Below, one piece after another: positions 7,769 to 15,900 of a DNA stretch of 64,000 bases (its first letter is position 1; the number at the start of each line of letters is the position of its first letter). Source of the DNA: Cellulomonas sp. ES6 (GTDB taxonomy: Bacteria > Actinomycetota > Actinomycetes > Actinomycetales > Cellulomonadaceae). The stretch covers positions 2,790,001 through 2,854,000 of the forward strand of contig NZ_CP125655.1 in assembly GCF_030053835.1 (NCBI RefSeq), in the 5' to 3' direction. The notes beneath the pieces are model-generated. The model made no database searches and had not been told where the DNA came from. It saw only the letters and a list, made by a program, of their open reading frames with translations. A program made the translations under genes and the position numbers.

Positions 7769-8583
7769 GCGAACGCTTCATCGTGACCAAGGAGCACCGC
7801 CGGTTCACCGAGTTCGCCGACTCCGTCCGGCGCGGGCGCACCATCGGGATGTGCTTCGGACCGGCCGGGGTCGGTAAGACCGTCTCCGCACGCCGCTACG
7901 CCCACTGGGACCAAGCCCACGAGCTGCTGACCGACTGGGGCCCACGCAGCGACGACGACGCCAAGATCTATGCTGCGCTGGCCAAGAATCGCACCGCCCT
8001 GTACACACCCGGGGTCCTGACCACCCCGCGGCTGCTGCGCGAAGACCTGGACCGGATCATCACGCGCACCAGCATCTGCATCCAGCAGCACCTCGAGGTC
8101 CCCGGCCGCATCCCCGTGGACCGGTGGGGCACCCGGCGCACCACCAACTACGTCCAGCTCGTCATCGTCGACGAGTCCGAACGCCTGAGCTCCACCGCCC
8201 TCGAGCTCCTACGGGACCGCTACGACCGCGACCAGATCGCCCTGATGCTCATCGGCATGCCTGGGCTCGAGAAGCAGTTCACCCACTACCCCCAGTTCTA
8301 CAGTCGCGTCGGCTTCGCCCATCAGTACCGGCCCCTGAGCAACGACGAGCTGCTCTTCGTCCTCCAACGCCACTGGCGCACCCTCGGCAAGACGGTCAAC
8401 CCCGACGACTTCACCGACGCCCAGGCCATCGCCGCGATCAGCCGCATCACCCGCGGCAACTTCCGCCTCCTCGAGCGACTCTTCCCCCAGATCGAACGCG
8501 TCCTGAAGATCAACGAGTTGCAGACCATCACTAGCGACGTCGTTGAAGCGGCCGCCAGCACCCTCGTTATCGGCGTCAACTAG
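7765..8583 (+). CDS. TniB-like AAA ATPase, module 2
   Basis: The 272-residue ATPase shows Walker A GPAGVGKT (32-39), Walker B LVIVDESE and GMPGLEKQF, and ends with GNFRLLERLFPQIERV. It starts at a GTG that overlaps the transposase stop (GTGA). It lacks the roughly 40-residue N-terminal leader of the module 1 ATPase. The Walker B ends in ESE rather than EAD, a conservative change. It is the last gene of the element; the intergenic DNA after it carries a copper-regulator-type repeat belonging to the next locus. Confidence 0.84.
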   Translation: MSERFIVTKEHRRFTEFADSVRRGRTIGMCFGPAGVGKTVSARRYAHWDQAHELLTDWGPRSDDDAKIYAALAKNRTALYTPGVLTTPRLLREDLDRIITRTSICIQQHLEVPGRIPVDRWGTRRTTNYVQLVIVDESERLSSTALELLRDRYDRDQIALMLIGMPGLEKQFTHYPQFYSRVGFAHQYRPLSNDELLFVLQRHWRTLGKTVNPDDFTDAQAIAAISRITRGNFRLLERLFPQIERVLKINELQTITSDVVEAAASTLVIGVN

Positions 8584-8643
8584 GCACCGCCTCCGAGCGA
8601 CGGAAGATCGCCGCCACGTACCGGAGAAAGTCACAGCCCGGGA

Positions 8644-8659
8644 CTTCGTCGGACCTTCA
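8644..8659 (-). promoter_or_regulatory. CopR-like box upstream of small membrane protein
   Basis: Read on the minus strand the site is TGAAG-GTCCGA-CGAAG, an 11-bp-period direct repeat matching the motif found at eight other places in the window, with one mismatch in the second half. It overlaps the ATG at 8659, which argues for the downstream start at 8707. Confidence 0.5.
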
Positions 8660-8706
8660 TGAACCCTGAACGGAACATTCAGCACACCGGGTCGAGCCTG
8701 GTGGCC

Positions 8707-9108
8707 ATGCCACCGGAACCGGTCGACACGCCTGCCCAGCTCGCGGACGCGACGAACCCCCGATCCCGCACCCGAGCGCTGTGGTCCGCAGCGAGCAGCG
8801 CGCTCGGTGCGGTGGTGGGACTGGCACCGCACGTCCTGCACCACGTCGGCCCGTTGGTCGGTACTGCGATTGTCGCGGGTTCCGGCGGGACCGCCCTCTT
8901 CGGCGTGCTCGGGCTGGCCGCCACCGTCCCCATGCTGGTCAAGCTGCACAGGCGCAGCGGGTCGCTCTGGCTGCCAGCCGGCGCTCTCGTGCTCTTCGCG
9001 ATCGCCTTCGCGTTCTCCACCTTCGTCCTCGGGCCGCTCATCAGCGGTGAGGAGCCGACGGTCCCCAGCAGCGACGTGCACGAAGGGCACCATCCCGCCG
9101 ACAGCTGA
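8707..9108 (+). CDS. Small membrane protein of unknown function
   Basis: The product is 133 residues from ATG 8707 (149 from ATG 8659). It has a hydrophilic N-terminus, then two to three membrane segments: around GLAPHVLHHVGPLVGTAIVAG, FGVLGLAATVPMLVKL and WLPAGALVLFAIAFAFSTFVLG. The first contains a HVLHH histidine cluster and the C-terminal tail ends VHEGHHPADS, both possible metal ligands. I do not recognise a family. It lies between the transposon and the NlpC gene, is transcribed away from the transposon, and has a CopR-like box in its promoter region, which suggests a role in copper or metal handling. Confidence 0.6.
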   Translation: MPPEPVDTPAQLADATNPRSRTRALWSAASSALGAVVGLAPHVLHHVGPLVGTAIVAGSGGTALFGVLGLAATVPMLVKLHRRSGSLWLPAGALVLFAIAFAFSTFVLGPLISGEEPTVPSSDVHEGHHPADS

Positions 9109-9187
9109 AGCTCCCGACGGTGCACCTCCACGCCGCCCGTCGGCACAGCGCTGTACGGCGCGACCGCGACGCCGCACAGCGCTGGCG

Positions 9188-9979
9188 TCAGCCGACCCGG
9201 ATGAACACCGGCGAGGTCTGCCAGATCTCGCGGATCTGCACGGCCTTGCCCGGAACCGGCGCATCGACCTGCAGGTTCCCGCCGGCGTAGATCGAGATGT
9301 GCCCCGGCGACCAGATCAGGTCGCCGGGCTGAGCCTGGTCCCGCGGCACCTCGACCCCCGCGTACCGCTGCTGCGCGGACGTCCGCGGCAGCGTCACCCC
9401 GACCTGCGCGTACACGTACGAGGTGAACCCCGAGCAGTCGAAGCCGCTGGGCGTGGTGCCGCCCCACACGTAGGGCACCCCCACGAGGCTCGATGCTGCC
9501 TCGACGATCGCGCTGCCGTTCGCGCTGGCCGGCGCGGGCGCCCCGATCCCGGGCGACGGTGCAGGCGTCTCGTCCCGGGCCGTGCTGCGAGTCGCAGCCG
9601 GGGCCTGCTCGGGCTGCGGCTCCGGCTCCGGCTCGGGGGCCGGCGGTGGCGTTACCGCCGTAGCAACGGGATTGTCGAACGTCCAGGTCGCCTCGGCCGG
9701 AGTCGCGACGACCGGCCCGGACTCGATCACCGCTCTGGCCGCCGACGTGAGTCGTGCAGTGTCCAGCAGCGCGATCCGGCTCTCGTGATGGGAGGGCACC
9801 GCCGCGGACGCCGGGGCTGCCACCAGGGAGACGACCATGCCCGACGTCGCCACGGCAGCTCCGGTGCGGCGCCCGGCGGCAGACAGACCGGAGGCGGCCA
9901 CGGCCTGTGCGTCGGTCAGGGGCGTTCGGCTGCGCCCGGCCGCGCGGTGGCGCGCTCGGGCGAAGGGGCGTGCGGGCAT
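9188..9979 (-). CDS. Secreted NlpC/P60 peptidoglycan endopeptidase
   Basis: The 263-residue protein begins at ATG 9979 (RBS GGCAGGAG). It has an arginine-rich N-terminus and a hydrophobic secretion segment ending ASAA, then a long Pro/Glu-rich linker, and a C-terminal NlpC/P60 domain with the nucleophile cysteine in GFDCSGFTSYVYAQVG and the histidine in SPGHISIYAGG. Such enzymes cut peptide stems in the cell wall. A c-di-AMP riboswitch lies directly upstream, the arrangement known for actinobacterial wall hydrolases. A close paralogue with the same upstream element is at 43847-44641. A CopR-like repeat lies about 210 nt upstream of the riboswitch. Confidence 0.88.
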   Translation of the reverse strand: MPARPFARARHRAAGRSRTPLTDAQAVAASGLSAAGRRTGAAVATSGMVVSLVAAPASAAVPSHHESRIALLDTARLTSAARAVIESGPVVATPAEATWTFDNPVATAVTPPPAPEPEPEPQPEQAPAATRSTARDETPAPSPGIGAPAPASANGSAIVEAASSLVGVPYVWGGTTPSGFDCSGFTSYVYAQVGVTLPRTSAQQRYAGVEVPRDQAQPGDLIWSPGHISIYAGGNLQVDAPVPGKAVQIREIWQTSPVFIRVG

Positions 9980-9989
9980 CGACGACTCC

Positions 9990-10142
9990 TGCCGCCTGCG
10001 AGGTGAGCTGTCGGGTTCGGGCCGGAGCAGCCCGGCCGGTCCATCGAGACCGGCTTCACCCCAAGGGCACGACGTGCCCGTCCATCCTGGTTCCCCCGCT
10101 CCTGCCCGTGCGGTCTGCGGGTCGTCGAGCAGCGGCAGGACT
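9990..10142 (-). ncRNA. c-di-AMP riboswitch (ydaO/yuaA type)
   Basis: The 5' leader of the NlpC gene holds the conserved ydaO pieces in order: a GCAGGAGCGGGGGAACC segment, GGGGTGAAGCCG, then CCGAACCCGACAGCTC followed by ACCTCGCAGGCG shortly before the start codon. The same pieces in the same order precede the paralogue at 43691-43838. In actinobacteria this class usually turns off wall-hydrolase genes when c-di-AMP is high. Edges are approximate because they were placed by eye. Confidence 0.85.
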
Positions 10143-10354
10143 CGGCGTTCTGCTCGACCCACCCAGTCGGCGCCTGGGTCGCGACGATGCTAGGCAGCCC
10201 ATGCGGTGCTGTCATCGCCCACCGGCGCAATCCTGGCGTGCGAACAGGTCTCGAGACCGCCGCACGGCGCCCCGCAGGGCGGGCGAAGTCGCTGGTCGCG
10301 AGCGTTCGTCTCGCGCACGGTGTGTCGTGGACGCACGCACCGCCTCGTCGGGAA

Positions 10355-10370
10355 CTTCAGCGAAACTTCA
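10355..10370 (-). promoter_or_regulatory. CopR-like box between riboswitch-NlpC and multicopper oxidase
   Basis: Plus-strand CTTCA-GCGAAA-CTTCA, that is TGAAG-TTTCGC-TGAAG on the minus strand, both halves perfect with an 11-bp period. It lies about 100 nt upstream of the multicopper oxidase and could also serve the divergent NlpC gene. Confidence 0.65.
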
Positions 10371-10373
10371 TGG

Positions 10374-10391
10374 AAGCCGCTGAAGCGGCTT
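10374..10391. promoter_or_regulatory. Perfect palindrome in the multicopper oxidase promoter region
   Basis: AAGCCGCT and AGCGGCTT flank a 2-bp centre (GA), an 18-bp near-perfect dyad. It directly follows the CopR-like box, so it may be a second operator. The rest of the 10143-10468 interval shows no gene on either strand. Confidence 0.4.
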
Positions 10392-10468
10392 GATCTACAC
10401 AAGCGACGCTAGACGGGAGCCGAGGGGTCCCCAGACCCCGGATCGATCGCCTGAGGAGCACCCCGAGC

Positions 10469-11863
10469 ATGATCCGCCGTCGTCCTGTCGTCGTCGCAAC
10501 GACCGCCGTCGTCCTGGCCGCGGGCGGTGCTGCGTTCGCGGTCAGCCGTGCGCTGGCTCCCGCCGCAGACACCGCGGTCCAGGAGAGCATCGATCTCCCC
10601 GCGGTCGACCGGTACGACATCACCGGAGCGACCACGCAGGGGGTCGTCGACCTCGACATCACCACCGCAGAGATGACGCTGGGTGGTCGGTCCGTCGAAC
10701 GGTATCTCTACGCGGACGCTGCAAGCGAAGTCGTCCACGGGGCCGGGGTGCCGATCGTCGTCGACGTAGGGCAGCGGCTGCAGATCGACGTCACGAACTC
10801 GACCGACACCGCGACCAACATCCACTGGCACGGGATGAGCGTGCCCGCCGACCAGGACGGTCCAGGCATCCTGATCGAACCCGGACGAGAGCACCGGTAC
10901 GAGTTCACCGCTGCCCGCCCAGGAACGTACTGGTACCACTCACACGAACGACCGGTGCGCGACCAGGTCGATCGCGGCATGTATGCACCGTTCATCGTCC
11001 GCGAACCCGCGGACGCGCGCTACGACCTCGACCAGGTCCTCGTGCTCGACGACTGGGTCGTGGATCGCACCACCGGTCACATGGAGGTCGTCGGCGACGT
11101 CGACACCGTCAACGGCCGCACCGGCCAGGACATCGAGCCGATCAGCATCACCGGCGGGCAGATCGCCAAGCTCCGGCTGGTGAACGCCTCGACCGCCAAG
11201 ACCCAGGACCTGACGTTCCCACTCGACGTGCGCGTCACCCACACCGACGGCGCACCCCTCGTCGAGCCCTACAACACCCGCCGGCTCAGCATCGCCCCAG
11301 GCGAGCGCTACGACGTCGAGGTCGCCCCGGTCGGCCACCTGGGGTCGGGCTTGTCGATCACCAACGAGCGCGACAACGGAATGACCATCCCCGTCCACTA
11401 CACCGCCTCGGACGCTCCCGCGGCCGTCTCGCCCTTCATCCCGCCCGCACCCAGCGACCTCGACCCCGACCTGCTGAGCCGCGAACCGGACATCGAGATG
11501 GTGCTCGCCGACGCGATGACGATGTCCGCAGGCATGGGCATGGCCTGGACGATCAACGGCGACGTCTTCCCCGACGCTGAGACGTTCGACGTGCAGGTCG
11601 GGCGCACCTACCTCGTGCGTTTCCGCAACGCCGGGCAGCACCGAATGGACCACCCGATGCACGTGCACGGCGCGCACTTCCGGGTGCTATCCACCGACGG
11701 CCAGGCCCTCGAGCGGGAAGTGTGGAAGGACACCGTGGCGGTGCCACCGGACAGCTACGTCGACGTCGCCGTGACCTTCGAGCAGCCCGGGACCTGGATG
11801 GTCCACTGCCACATCCTCGATCACGAGGACGCCGGGATGATGACCAGCATCACGGCGACATGA
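10469..11863 (+). CDS. Multicopper oxidase (CueO/CopA-like)
   Basis: The 464-residue exported protein (basic start, hydrophobic segment about 7-28) has all four copper-binding motifs: HWHG at 119-122, HSH at 157-159, HPMHVHG at 395-401 and HCHILDHEDAGMM at 446-458, which supplies the type 1 Cys447 and Met457 and the type 2/3 histidines. A methionine-rich stretch (MTMSAGMGM) precedes the third cupredoxin domain. It should oxidise Cu(I) to the less permeable Cu(II) outside the membrane. It shares an ATGA overlap with the DUF2752 gene. The CopR-like box upstream parallels copper induction of the CopO oxidase in corynebacteria. Confidence 0.93.
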   Translation: MIRRRPVVVATTAVVLAAGGAAFAVSRALAPAADTAVQESIDLPAVDRYDITGATTQGVVDLDITTAEMTLGGRSVERYLYADAASEVVHGAGVPIVVDVGQRLQIDVTNSTDTATNIHWHGMSVPADQDGPGILIEPGREHRYEFTAARPGTYWYHSHERPVRDQVDRGMYAPFIVREPADARYDLDQVLVLDDWVVDRTTGHMEVVGDVDTVNGRTGQDIEPISITGGQIAKLRLVNASTAKTQDLTFPLDVRVTHTDGAPLVEPYNTRRLSIAPGERYDVEVAPVGHLGSGLSITNERDNGMTIPVHYTASDAPAAVSPFIPPAPSDLDPDLLSREPDIEMVLADAMTMSAGMGMAWTINGDVFPDAETFDVQVGRTYLVRFRNAGQHRMDHPMHVHGAHFRVLSTDGQALEREVWKDTVAVPPDSYVDVAVTFEQPGTWMVHCHILDHEDAGMMTSITAT

Positions 11864-12357
11864 GACGGCGCGACCGGCGCCCGCCGCGGCAGCCACCCGG
11901 CCCGACCCACGTCGCCACCCCGCCGGCGTCGCGCTCGTGGATCACCGTCAGCCTCGACGAGCGAGACCGGTGGCCGGCGCTCGCGCCCGTCGCAGCGCTC
12001 GGTCTAGTGGCCGCAGGGCTGATGGCCTGGCTGGGCCTGCCGCCGGTGGACCTTCACGGGCCGCTGCACCGCTGGTTTTCTGTCATGGACCCCCTGTGCG
12101 GCGGAACGCGGTCCGTGCGGCTCGCCGCGATGGGCGATCTCGCAGCAGCATGGAAATACAACCCGCTCGGCCCGATCCTGATGACCGGGGCCGCGCTGGC
12201 TGTGCTGCGGTGGTGCGCCGGCACCGCGACCAGCAGATGGCTCGGGCTCGACCTCGCCGACCGCCGGCCTGCGCGTGCCGCTGCGGGGCTGATCACGACA
12301 CTGCTGCTCGCCTTGCTCGCGGTCCGCCAGCAGCTCAACGTCGAGCTCCTGCGGTAG
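11860..12357 (+). CDS. DUF2752 membrane protein
   Basis: From the ATG at 11860, which overlaps the oxidase stop by 4 nt, the 165-residue product has a basic proline-rich N-terminus and three membrane segments: APVAALGLVAAGLMAWLG, the PLGPILMTGAALAVLRW region and AAGLITTLLLALLAVRQ. Between the first two lies DPLCGGTRSVRLAAMGDLAAAWKY, the Cys-Gly-Gly signature of DUF2752. The function of this family is unknown. Coupling to the copper oxidase suggests a role in the same copper response. Confidence 0.75.
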   Translation: MRRRDRRPPRQPPGPTHVATPPASRSWITVSLDERDRWPALAPVAALGLVAAGLMAWLGLPPVDLHGPLHRWFSVMDPLCGGTRSVRLAAMGDLAAAWKYNPLGPILMTGAALAVLRWCAGTATSRWLGLDLADRRPARAAAGLITTLLLALLAVRQQLNVELLR

Positions 12358-12542
12358 CCCGCGCCCGACCGCGTTCATCAGACCTTGACCGCATCGTGAG
12401 CGCGCCTCGACGGCCAGCTCATAGCGTTGCTGCCGAGTCGGTTCCCCCGCGCGCAGCGGAGGAGTTGCCGTGCACACGCGCGGACGAGACCCCCGCGCCG
12501 GCGCACAGTGTGCGCCGGGCGATACCCCGACGGGAGGCCGCC

Positions 12543-12821
12543 ATGAGGACCACGGCTGAAGACGAGGCCGTTCTCCGGCGCCTGCGCCGCCTTGAAGGGC
12601 AAGTGCGCGGCGTCGCGACCATGATCGAGAGCGGTTCGTACTGCATCGACGTGCTCACGCAGATCGCCGCCGCATCCGGTGCCCTCCAGGCAGTCGCGCG
12701 TCAACTCCTCGACGACCACATCCGTCACTGCCTCTCGCAAGCCGCGCAGGCGTCCGCAGACGTGCAGGACGAGCGTGTCGACGAGGTATCGCAGGCGATC
12801 GCCCGCCTGCTTCGCGCCTGA
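12543..12821 (+). CDS. csoR: CsoR-family copper-sensing repressor
   Basis: The 92-residue all-helical protein has the CsoR pattern RLRRLEGQVRGVATMIESGSYCIDVLTQI...DDHIRHCL. The three Cu(I) ligands of CsoR (Cys in helix 2, His and Cys in the HxxxC of helix 3) are all present, which separates it from formaldehyde (FrmR) and nickel (RcnR) relatives. ATG 12543 follows a GGGAGG RBS. It precedes the CopB-type ATPase by 170 nt, where a matching operator lies, so it probably represses that pump and releases when it binds Cu(I). Confidence 0.88.
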   Translation: MRTTAEDEAVLRRLRRLEGQVRGVATMIESGSYCIDVLTQIAAASGALQAVARQLLDDHIRHCLSQAAQASADVQDERVDEVSQAIARLLRA

Positions 12822-12920
12822 CACCCGAGAGCGTGCCTGGAGCGCGGTTCGTCACCCGACGATCCCGCAGACCGCAGACCGCGAACCGCAAGGACGAGAC
12901 ACATGCATCGTGGAGTCGGA

Positions 12921-12937
12921 ATACCCTCGGGGGGTAT
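12921..12937. promoter_or_regulatory. CsoR-type operator before copper ATPase
   Basis: ATACCC-TCGGG-GGGTAT, a perfect 6-bp inverted repeat with 5-bp centre and the G/C tracts typical of CsoR sites. It is 57 nt upstream of the CopB start. A half-matching ATACCCCGACGGG at 12522-12534 overlaps the csoR RBS and may give autoregulation. Confidence 0.65.
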
Positions 12938-12994
12938 GCCGTTTGAGCGGGCGAAGCCCCACTCCGGGTCGGATCACGAGAGAGGACCACCGCG

Positions 12995-15139
12995 ATGAGC
13001 CTCGAGGACCACACCGGGCACGGGCCCGTCGATGCACCGAGTACGGCCCACCACGGACATGGAGGGCACACGCCCGACGGGCAGACGACGCAGGAGCACC
13101 ATGGGCACCCCGCGACCGTGACTGCAGCGGTGCCGCCTGACCACCAGGACGCGCACGGTGGCCACGAGGGGCATACAGGCCACGGCAGCCATGCCGGTCA
13201 CGTCGACCGGTTCCGCCGCCTGTTCTGGGTCATGCTCGTGCTCGCGGTCCCGGTCGTCGCCGCCAGCGCCATGTTCGCGATGCTCCTGGGCTACGAGCTG
13301 CCCGACGCAACCTGGGTGGCGTGGGTCTCGCCCGTGCTCGGCACGGTCATGTTCACTTGGGGCGGCGCGCCGTTCCTGACCGGTGCCGCCCAGGAGCTGC
13401 GCGCCAAGCGCCCCGGGATGATGCTGCTCGTCGCGTTGGCGATCACCGTGGCGTTCGTCGCGTCGTGGCTCGCGACCCTGGGTGTCGTCGCCCACGGACT
13501 CGACTTCTGGTGGGAGCTCGCGCTTCTCATCGTGATCATGCTGCTCGGGCACTGGATCGAGATGCGCTCGCTCGCTCAGACGACCTCCGCTCTCGACTCC
13601 CTGGCCGCTCTGCTGCCCGACGAGGCCGAGCGCGTCGAGGGCAACGACGTGGTCCGGGTCGCCCCGTCCGACCTCGCGGTCGACGACGTGGTGCTCGTGC
13701 GACCCGGAGCCAGGGTTCCCGCAGACGGCGCGATCATCGACGGCGCCGCCGAGATGGACGAGTCGATGGTCACCGGTGAGTCCCGCACCGTGCGGCGCTC
13801 CGCCGGGGACCGGGTTGTCGCCGGCACCGTCGCCACCGACTCCGCCCTACGGCTGCGGGTGACCGCCGTCGGAGACGACACCGCGCTGGCCGGCATCCGC
13901 AGGCTCGTGCTCGAAGCGCAGAACTCGACCTCGCGCGCGCAGCGACTGGCGGACACGGCAGCCGCGCTGCTGTTCTGGTTCGCCCTCGGTGCGGCCGCCG
14001 TCACCGCCGTCGTCTGGTCGATCGCCGGCCAGCCCGACGCTGCCGTGATCCGCACCATCACCGTCCTGGTGATCGCCTGCCCCCACGCCCTCGGCCTGGC
14101 GATCCCCCTCGTGGTGTCCATCGCCACCGAGCGCGCCGCCCGCGGCGGCATCCTCGTCAAGGACCGCCTGGCCCTGGAGAGCATGCGCACGGTCAGCACC
14201 GTGGTGTTCGACAAGACCGGCACCCTGACCAAGGGCCAGCCGACCGTGACCGACGTGCGGCCCACCCCCGGTTTCGACCGCGACGAGGTTCTGGCGCTGG
14301 CCGCGGCCGCCGAGGCCGACAGCGAGCACCCGCTCGCGCAGGCGATCGTCTCGGCCGCGAGCGACCTGCACGTGCCGGCCGCCGCCGAGTTCACCTCGTC
14401 CCCAGCGGTCGGCGTCCGCGCCCGCGTCGGCGGCCGGACCGTCGAGGTCGGAGGCCCCAGCCTGCTGCACCAGAGCGGTGTCGACGAGCTCGATGGCATC
14501 GACCAATGGCGCAGCGAAGGAGCGATCATTCTGCATGTGCTCGTCGACGGCCGCCCGGCCGGGGCTCTGAAGCTCGCCGACGAGATCCGCGAGGAGTCCC
14601 GGGCCGCGATCCGGCAGCTCCACGACCGCGACGTCGACGTCGTGATGATCACTGGCGACGCGGAGGCCGTCGCCCGCACCGTCGCCGCCGAGATCGGCAT
14701 CGACCGGGTCTTCGCCGGTGTCCGGCCCGAGGACAAGTCCGCCAAGGTCGCCGAGCTCCAGCGCGAGGGAGGCACCGTGGCGATGGTCGGCGACGGCGTC
14801 AACGACGCCCCCGCCCTCGCGCAGGCCGATGTCGGCATCGCCATCGGCGCCGGCACCGATGTCGCGATCGCCTCCGCCGGCGTGATCCTCGCCAGCGACG
14901 ACCCTCGATCCGTCGTCTCGGTCATCGATCTGTCCACTGCCAGCTACCGCAAGATGAAGCAGAACCTGTGGTGGGCCGCTGGCTACAACCTCATCGCTGT
15001 GCCGCTTGCCGCCGGCGTGCTCGCACCCATCGGTTTCGTCATGCCGATGTCCGTCGGGGCCATCCTCATGTCCGTGTCCACGATCGTCGTCGCCCTGAAC
15101 GCTCAGCTCCTGCGTCGACTGGATCTGCGGCCACGTTGA
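12995..15139 (+). CDS. copB: CopB-type copper P-type ATPase with His-rich N-terminus
   Basis: The 714-residue P1B ATPase opens with about 70 residues rich in HGH/HTGH, then eight membrane segments. The intramembrane motif is CPH (Cys362-Pro-His), the hallmark of the P1B-3 (CopB) class exporting Cu/Ag, rather than CPC. The actuator has VTGESR, the phosphorylation site is D406 in DKTGT, and SEHPLAQ, TGD and GDGVNDAPALAQADVG complete the catalytic set. It has no N-terminal HMA domain, again as in CopB. The CsoR gene and operator immediately upstream support copper as substrate. Confidence 0.92.
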   Translation: MSLEDHTGHGPVDAPSTAHHGHGGHTPDGQTTQEHHGHPATVTAAVPPDHQDAHGGHEGHTGHGSHAGHVDRFRRLFWVMLVLAVPVVAASAMFAMLLGYELPDATWVAWVSPVLGTVMFTWGGAPFLTGAAQELRAKRPGMMLLVALAITVAFVASWLATLGVVAHGLDFWWELALLIVIMLLGHWIEMRSLAQTTSALDSLAALLPDEAERVEGNDVVRVAPSDLAVDDVVLVRPGARVPADGAIIDGAAEMDESMVTGESRTVRRSAGDRVVAGTVATDSALRLRVTAVGDDTALAGIRRLVLEAQNSTSRAQRLADTAAALLFWFALGAAAVTAVVWSIAGQPDAAVIRTITVLVIACPHALGLAIPLVVSIATERAARGGILVKDRLALESMRTVSTVVFDKTGTLTKGQPTVTDVRPTPGFDRDEVLALAAAAEADSEHPLAQAIVSAASDLHVPAAAEFTSSPAVGVRARVGGRTVEVGGPSLLHQSGVDELDGIDQWRSEGAIILHVLVDGRPAGALKLADEIREESRAAIRQLHDRDVDVVMITGDAEAVARTVAAEIGIDRVFAGVRPEDKSAKVAELQREGGTVAMVGDGVNDAPALAQADVGIAIGAGTDVAIASAGVILASDDPRSVVSVIDLSTASYRKMKQNLWWAAGYNLIAVPLAAGVLAPIGFVMPMSVGAILMSVSTIVVALNAQLLRRLDLRPR

Positions 15140-15194
15140 CAAGAGCCGAGCCAAGTCGGCGCCCTCGGTGCCGGAGTACCGACGGTCATCAATA

Positions 15195-15280
15195 TGGGAC
15201 GCCGCCAAGTGTACGTCCCGATATGCATCCAGACGAGGTTTCGCCACCGCCGACTACCGCCTGAACACGCCGGTCCTCGG
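15195..15280 (+). repeat. Dispersed intergenic repeat, copy 1
   Basis: This 86-bp stretch contains GACGCCGCCAAGTGT followed by TGCATCCAGACGAGGT and a run to CGGTCCTC. The 55 bp at 15224-15278 differ from 40159-40213 at only two positions. It lies between the copper ATPase and the arsN-like gene; the remaining DNA of the 15140-15390 gap holds no gene that I can see. Confidence 0.75.
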
Positions 15281-15390
15281 CGCCGGCCACGGCTCCCATT
15301 GACCGTTGGCCAGCACGTTTGGTGCGCGCGCAGCGATGTTGTACTTGATGCAACGGGCGGCCGGAGCTCAAGCCGTTGGCCGGCGTTCTC

Positions 15391-15900
15391 CTACAGCCGC
15401 TTCTCCAGCAGCACGACGTCGAGCCAGGTGCCGGCGTGAGGTCCGCGACAAATCAGTCCGAGCCGCTCGCGCGTGCCGACGACGCGGAACCCGGCCGCCT
15501 CGTGGAGGGCGAGGCTGGCGATGTTCTGCGGGAAGACACCGGACTGGACGGTCCAGATGCCGGCTGCGCCGGCGGACTCGAGCAGGTGGTCGAGCAGCGC
15601 TCTGCCCACGCCGCGGCCGCGGGCTTCGGGTGCCACGTAGGCCGAGTGCTCGACGACGCCGGCGTAGACGCAGCGCCCCGAGACCGGGGAGACGGCGACC
15701 CAGCCGAGAACGGTGTCGCCGTCCAGGGCGACGAAGCGGTGCTCGGCCAGGTGGCCGGCATCGAACTCGTCCCACGTCGGCGGGTTGGACTGGAACGTCG
15801 CCGTGCCGGTCGCGATCCCCGATGCGTGGATCCCCAGCACCGCCTGGGCGTGCTCGGGCTGCATCGGGGCGACGGCGACCCCGGTGAGCGCGGTGGTCAC
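15391..15900 (-). CDS. GNAT acetyltransferase, ArsN/phosphinothricin acetyltransferase-like
   Basis: The 169-residue product (GTG at 15900, overlapping the arsR stop as GTGA) has the GNAT fold with the acetyl-CoA loop motif ARGRGVGRALLDHLL and the C-terminal ALHEAAGFRVVGTRERLG and TWLDVVLLEK segments of the PAT/ArsN1 group. ArsN1 enzymes N-acetylate the organoarsenical antibiotic arsinothricin, or phosphinothricin. Its tight coupling to arsR and divergence from arsM favour ArsN1, but substrate choice cannot be read from sequence alone. Confidence 0.75.
   Translation of the reverse strand: MTTALTGVAVAPMQPEHAQAVLGIHASGIATGTATFQSNPPTWDEFDAGHLAEHRFVALDGDTVLGWVAVSPVSGRCVYAGVVEHSAYVAPEARGRGVGRALLDHLLESAGAAGIWTVQSGVFPQNIASLALHEAAGFRVVGTRERLGLICRGPHAGTWLDVVLLEKRL

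Larger units (their letters stand above)
2697..8583 (+). mobile_element. Tni-like composite of two tandem resolvase/transposase/ATPase modules
   Basis: Six plus-strand genes form two consecutive sets in the same order: serine resolvase, DD35E transposase with a Mu-C-type domain, and a TniB-like AAA ATPase. Within a set the genes overlap or nearly touch, and only 41 bp separate set 1 from set 2. This composition matches Tn5053/Tn402-like (tni) and Tn7-related elements, but no TniQ/TnsD target-selection gene is present. I looked for terminal inverted repeats starting TGTC near 2640-2760 and 8584-8700 and could not confirm a pair, so the outer limits given are those of the res-like region and the last gene. 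Confidence 0.6.

Noticed and set aside
8659..8706. ATG 8659 as the start of the small membrane protein
   Set aside because: It lies within the last bases of a regulator box and has no RBS. ATG 8707 is preferred, though the longer form is not excluded.
2640..8720. Terminal inverted repeats and target duplication for the Tni-like element
   Set aside because: TGTCAC at 2688 and TGTCTC at 2757 look like tni-type ends, but I found no matching inverted copy near 8584-8720, so no ends are claimed.
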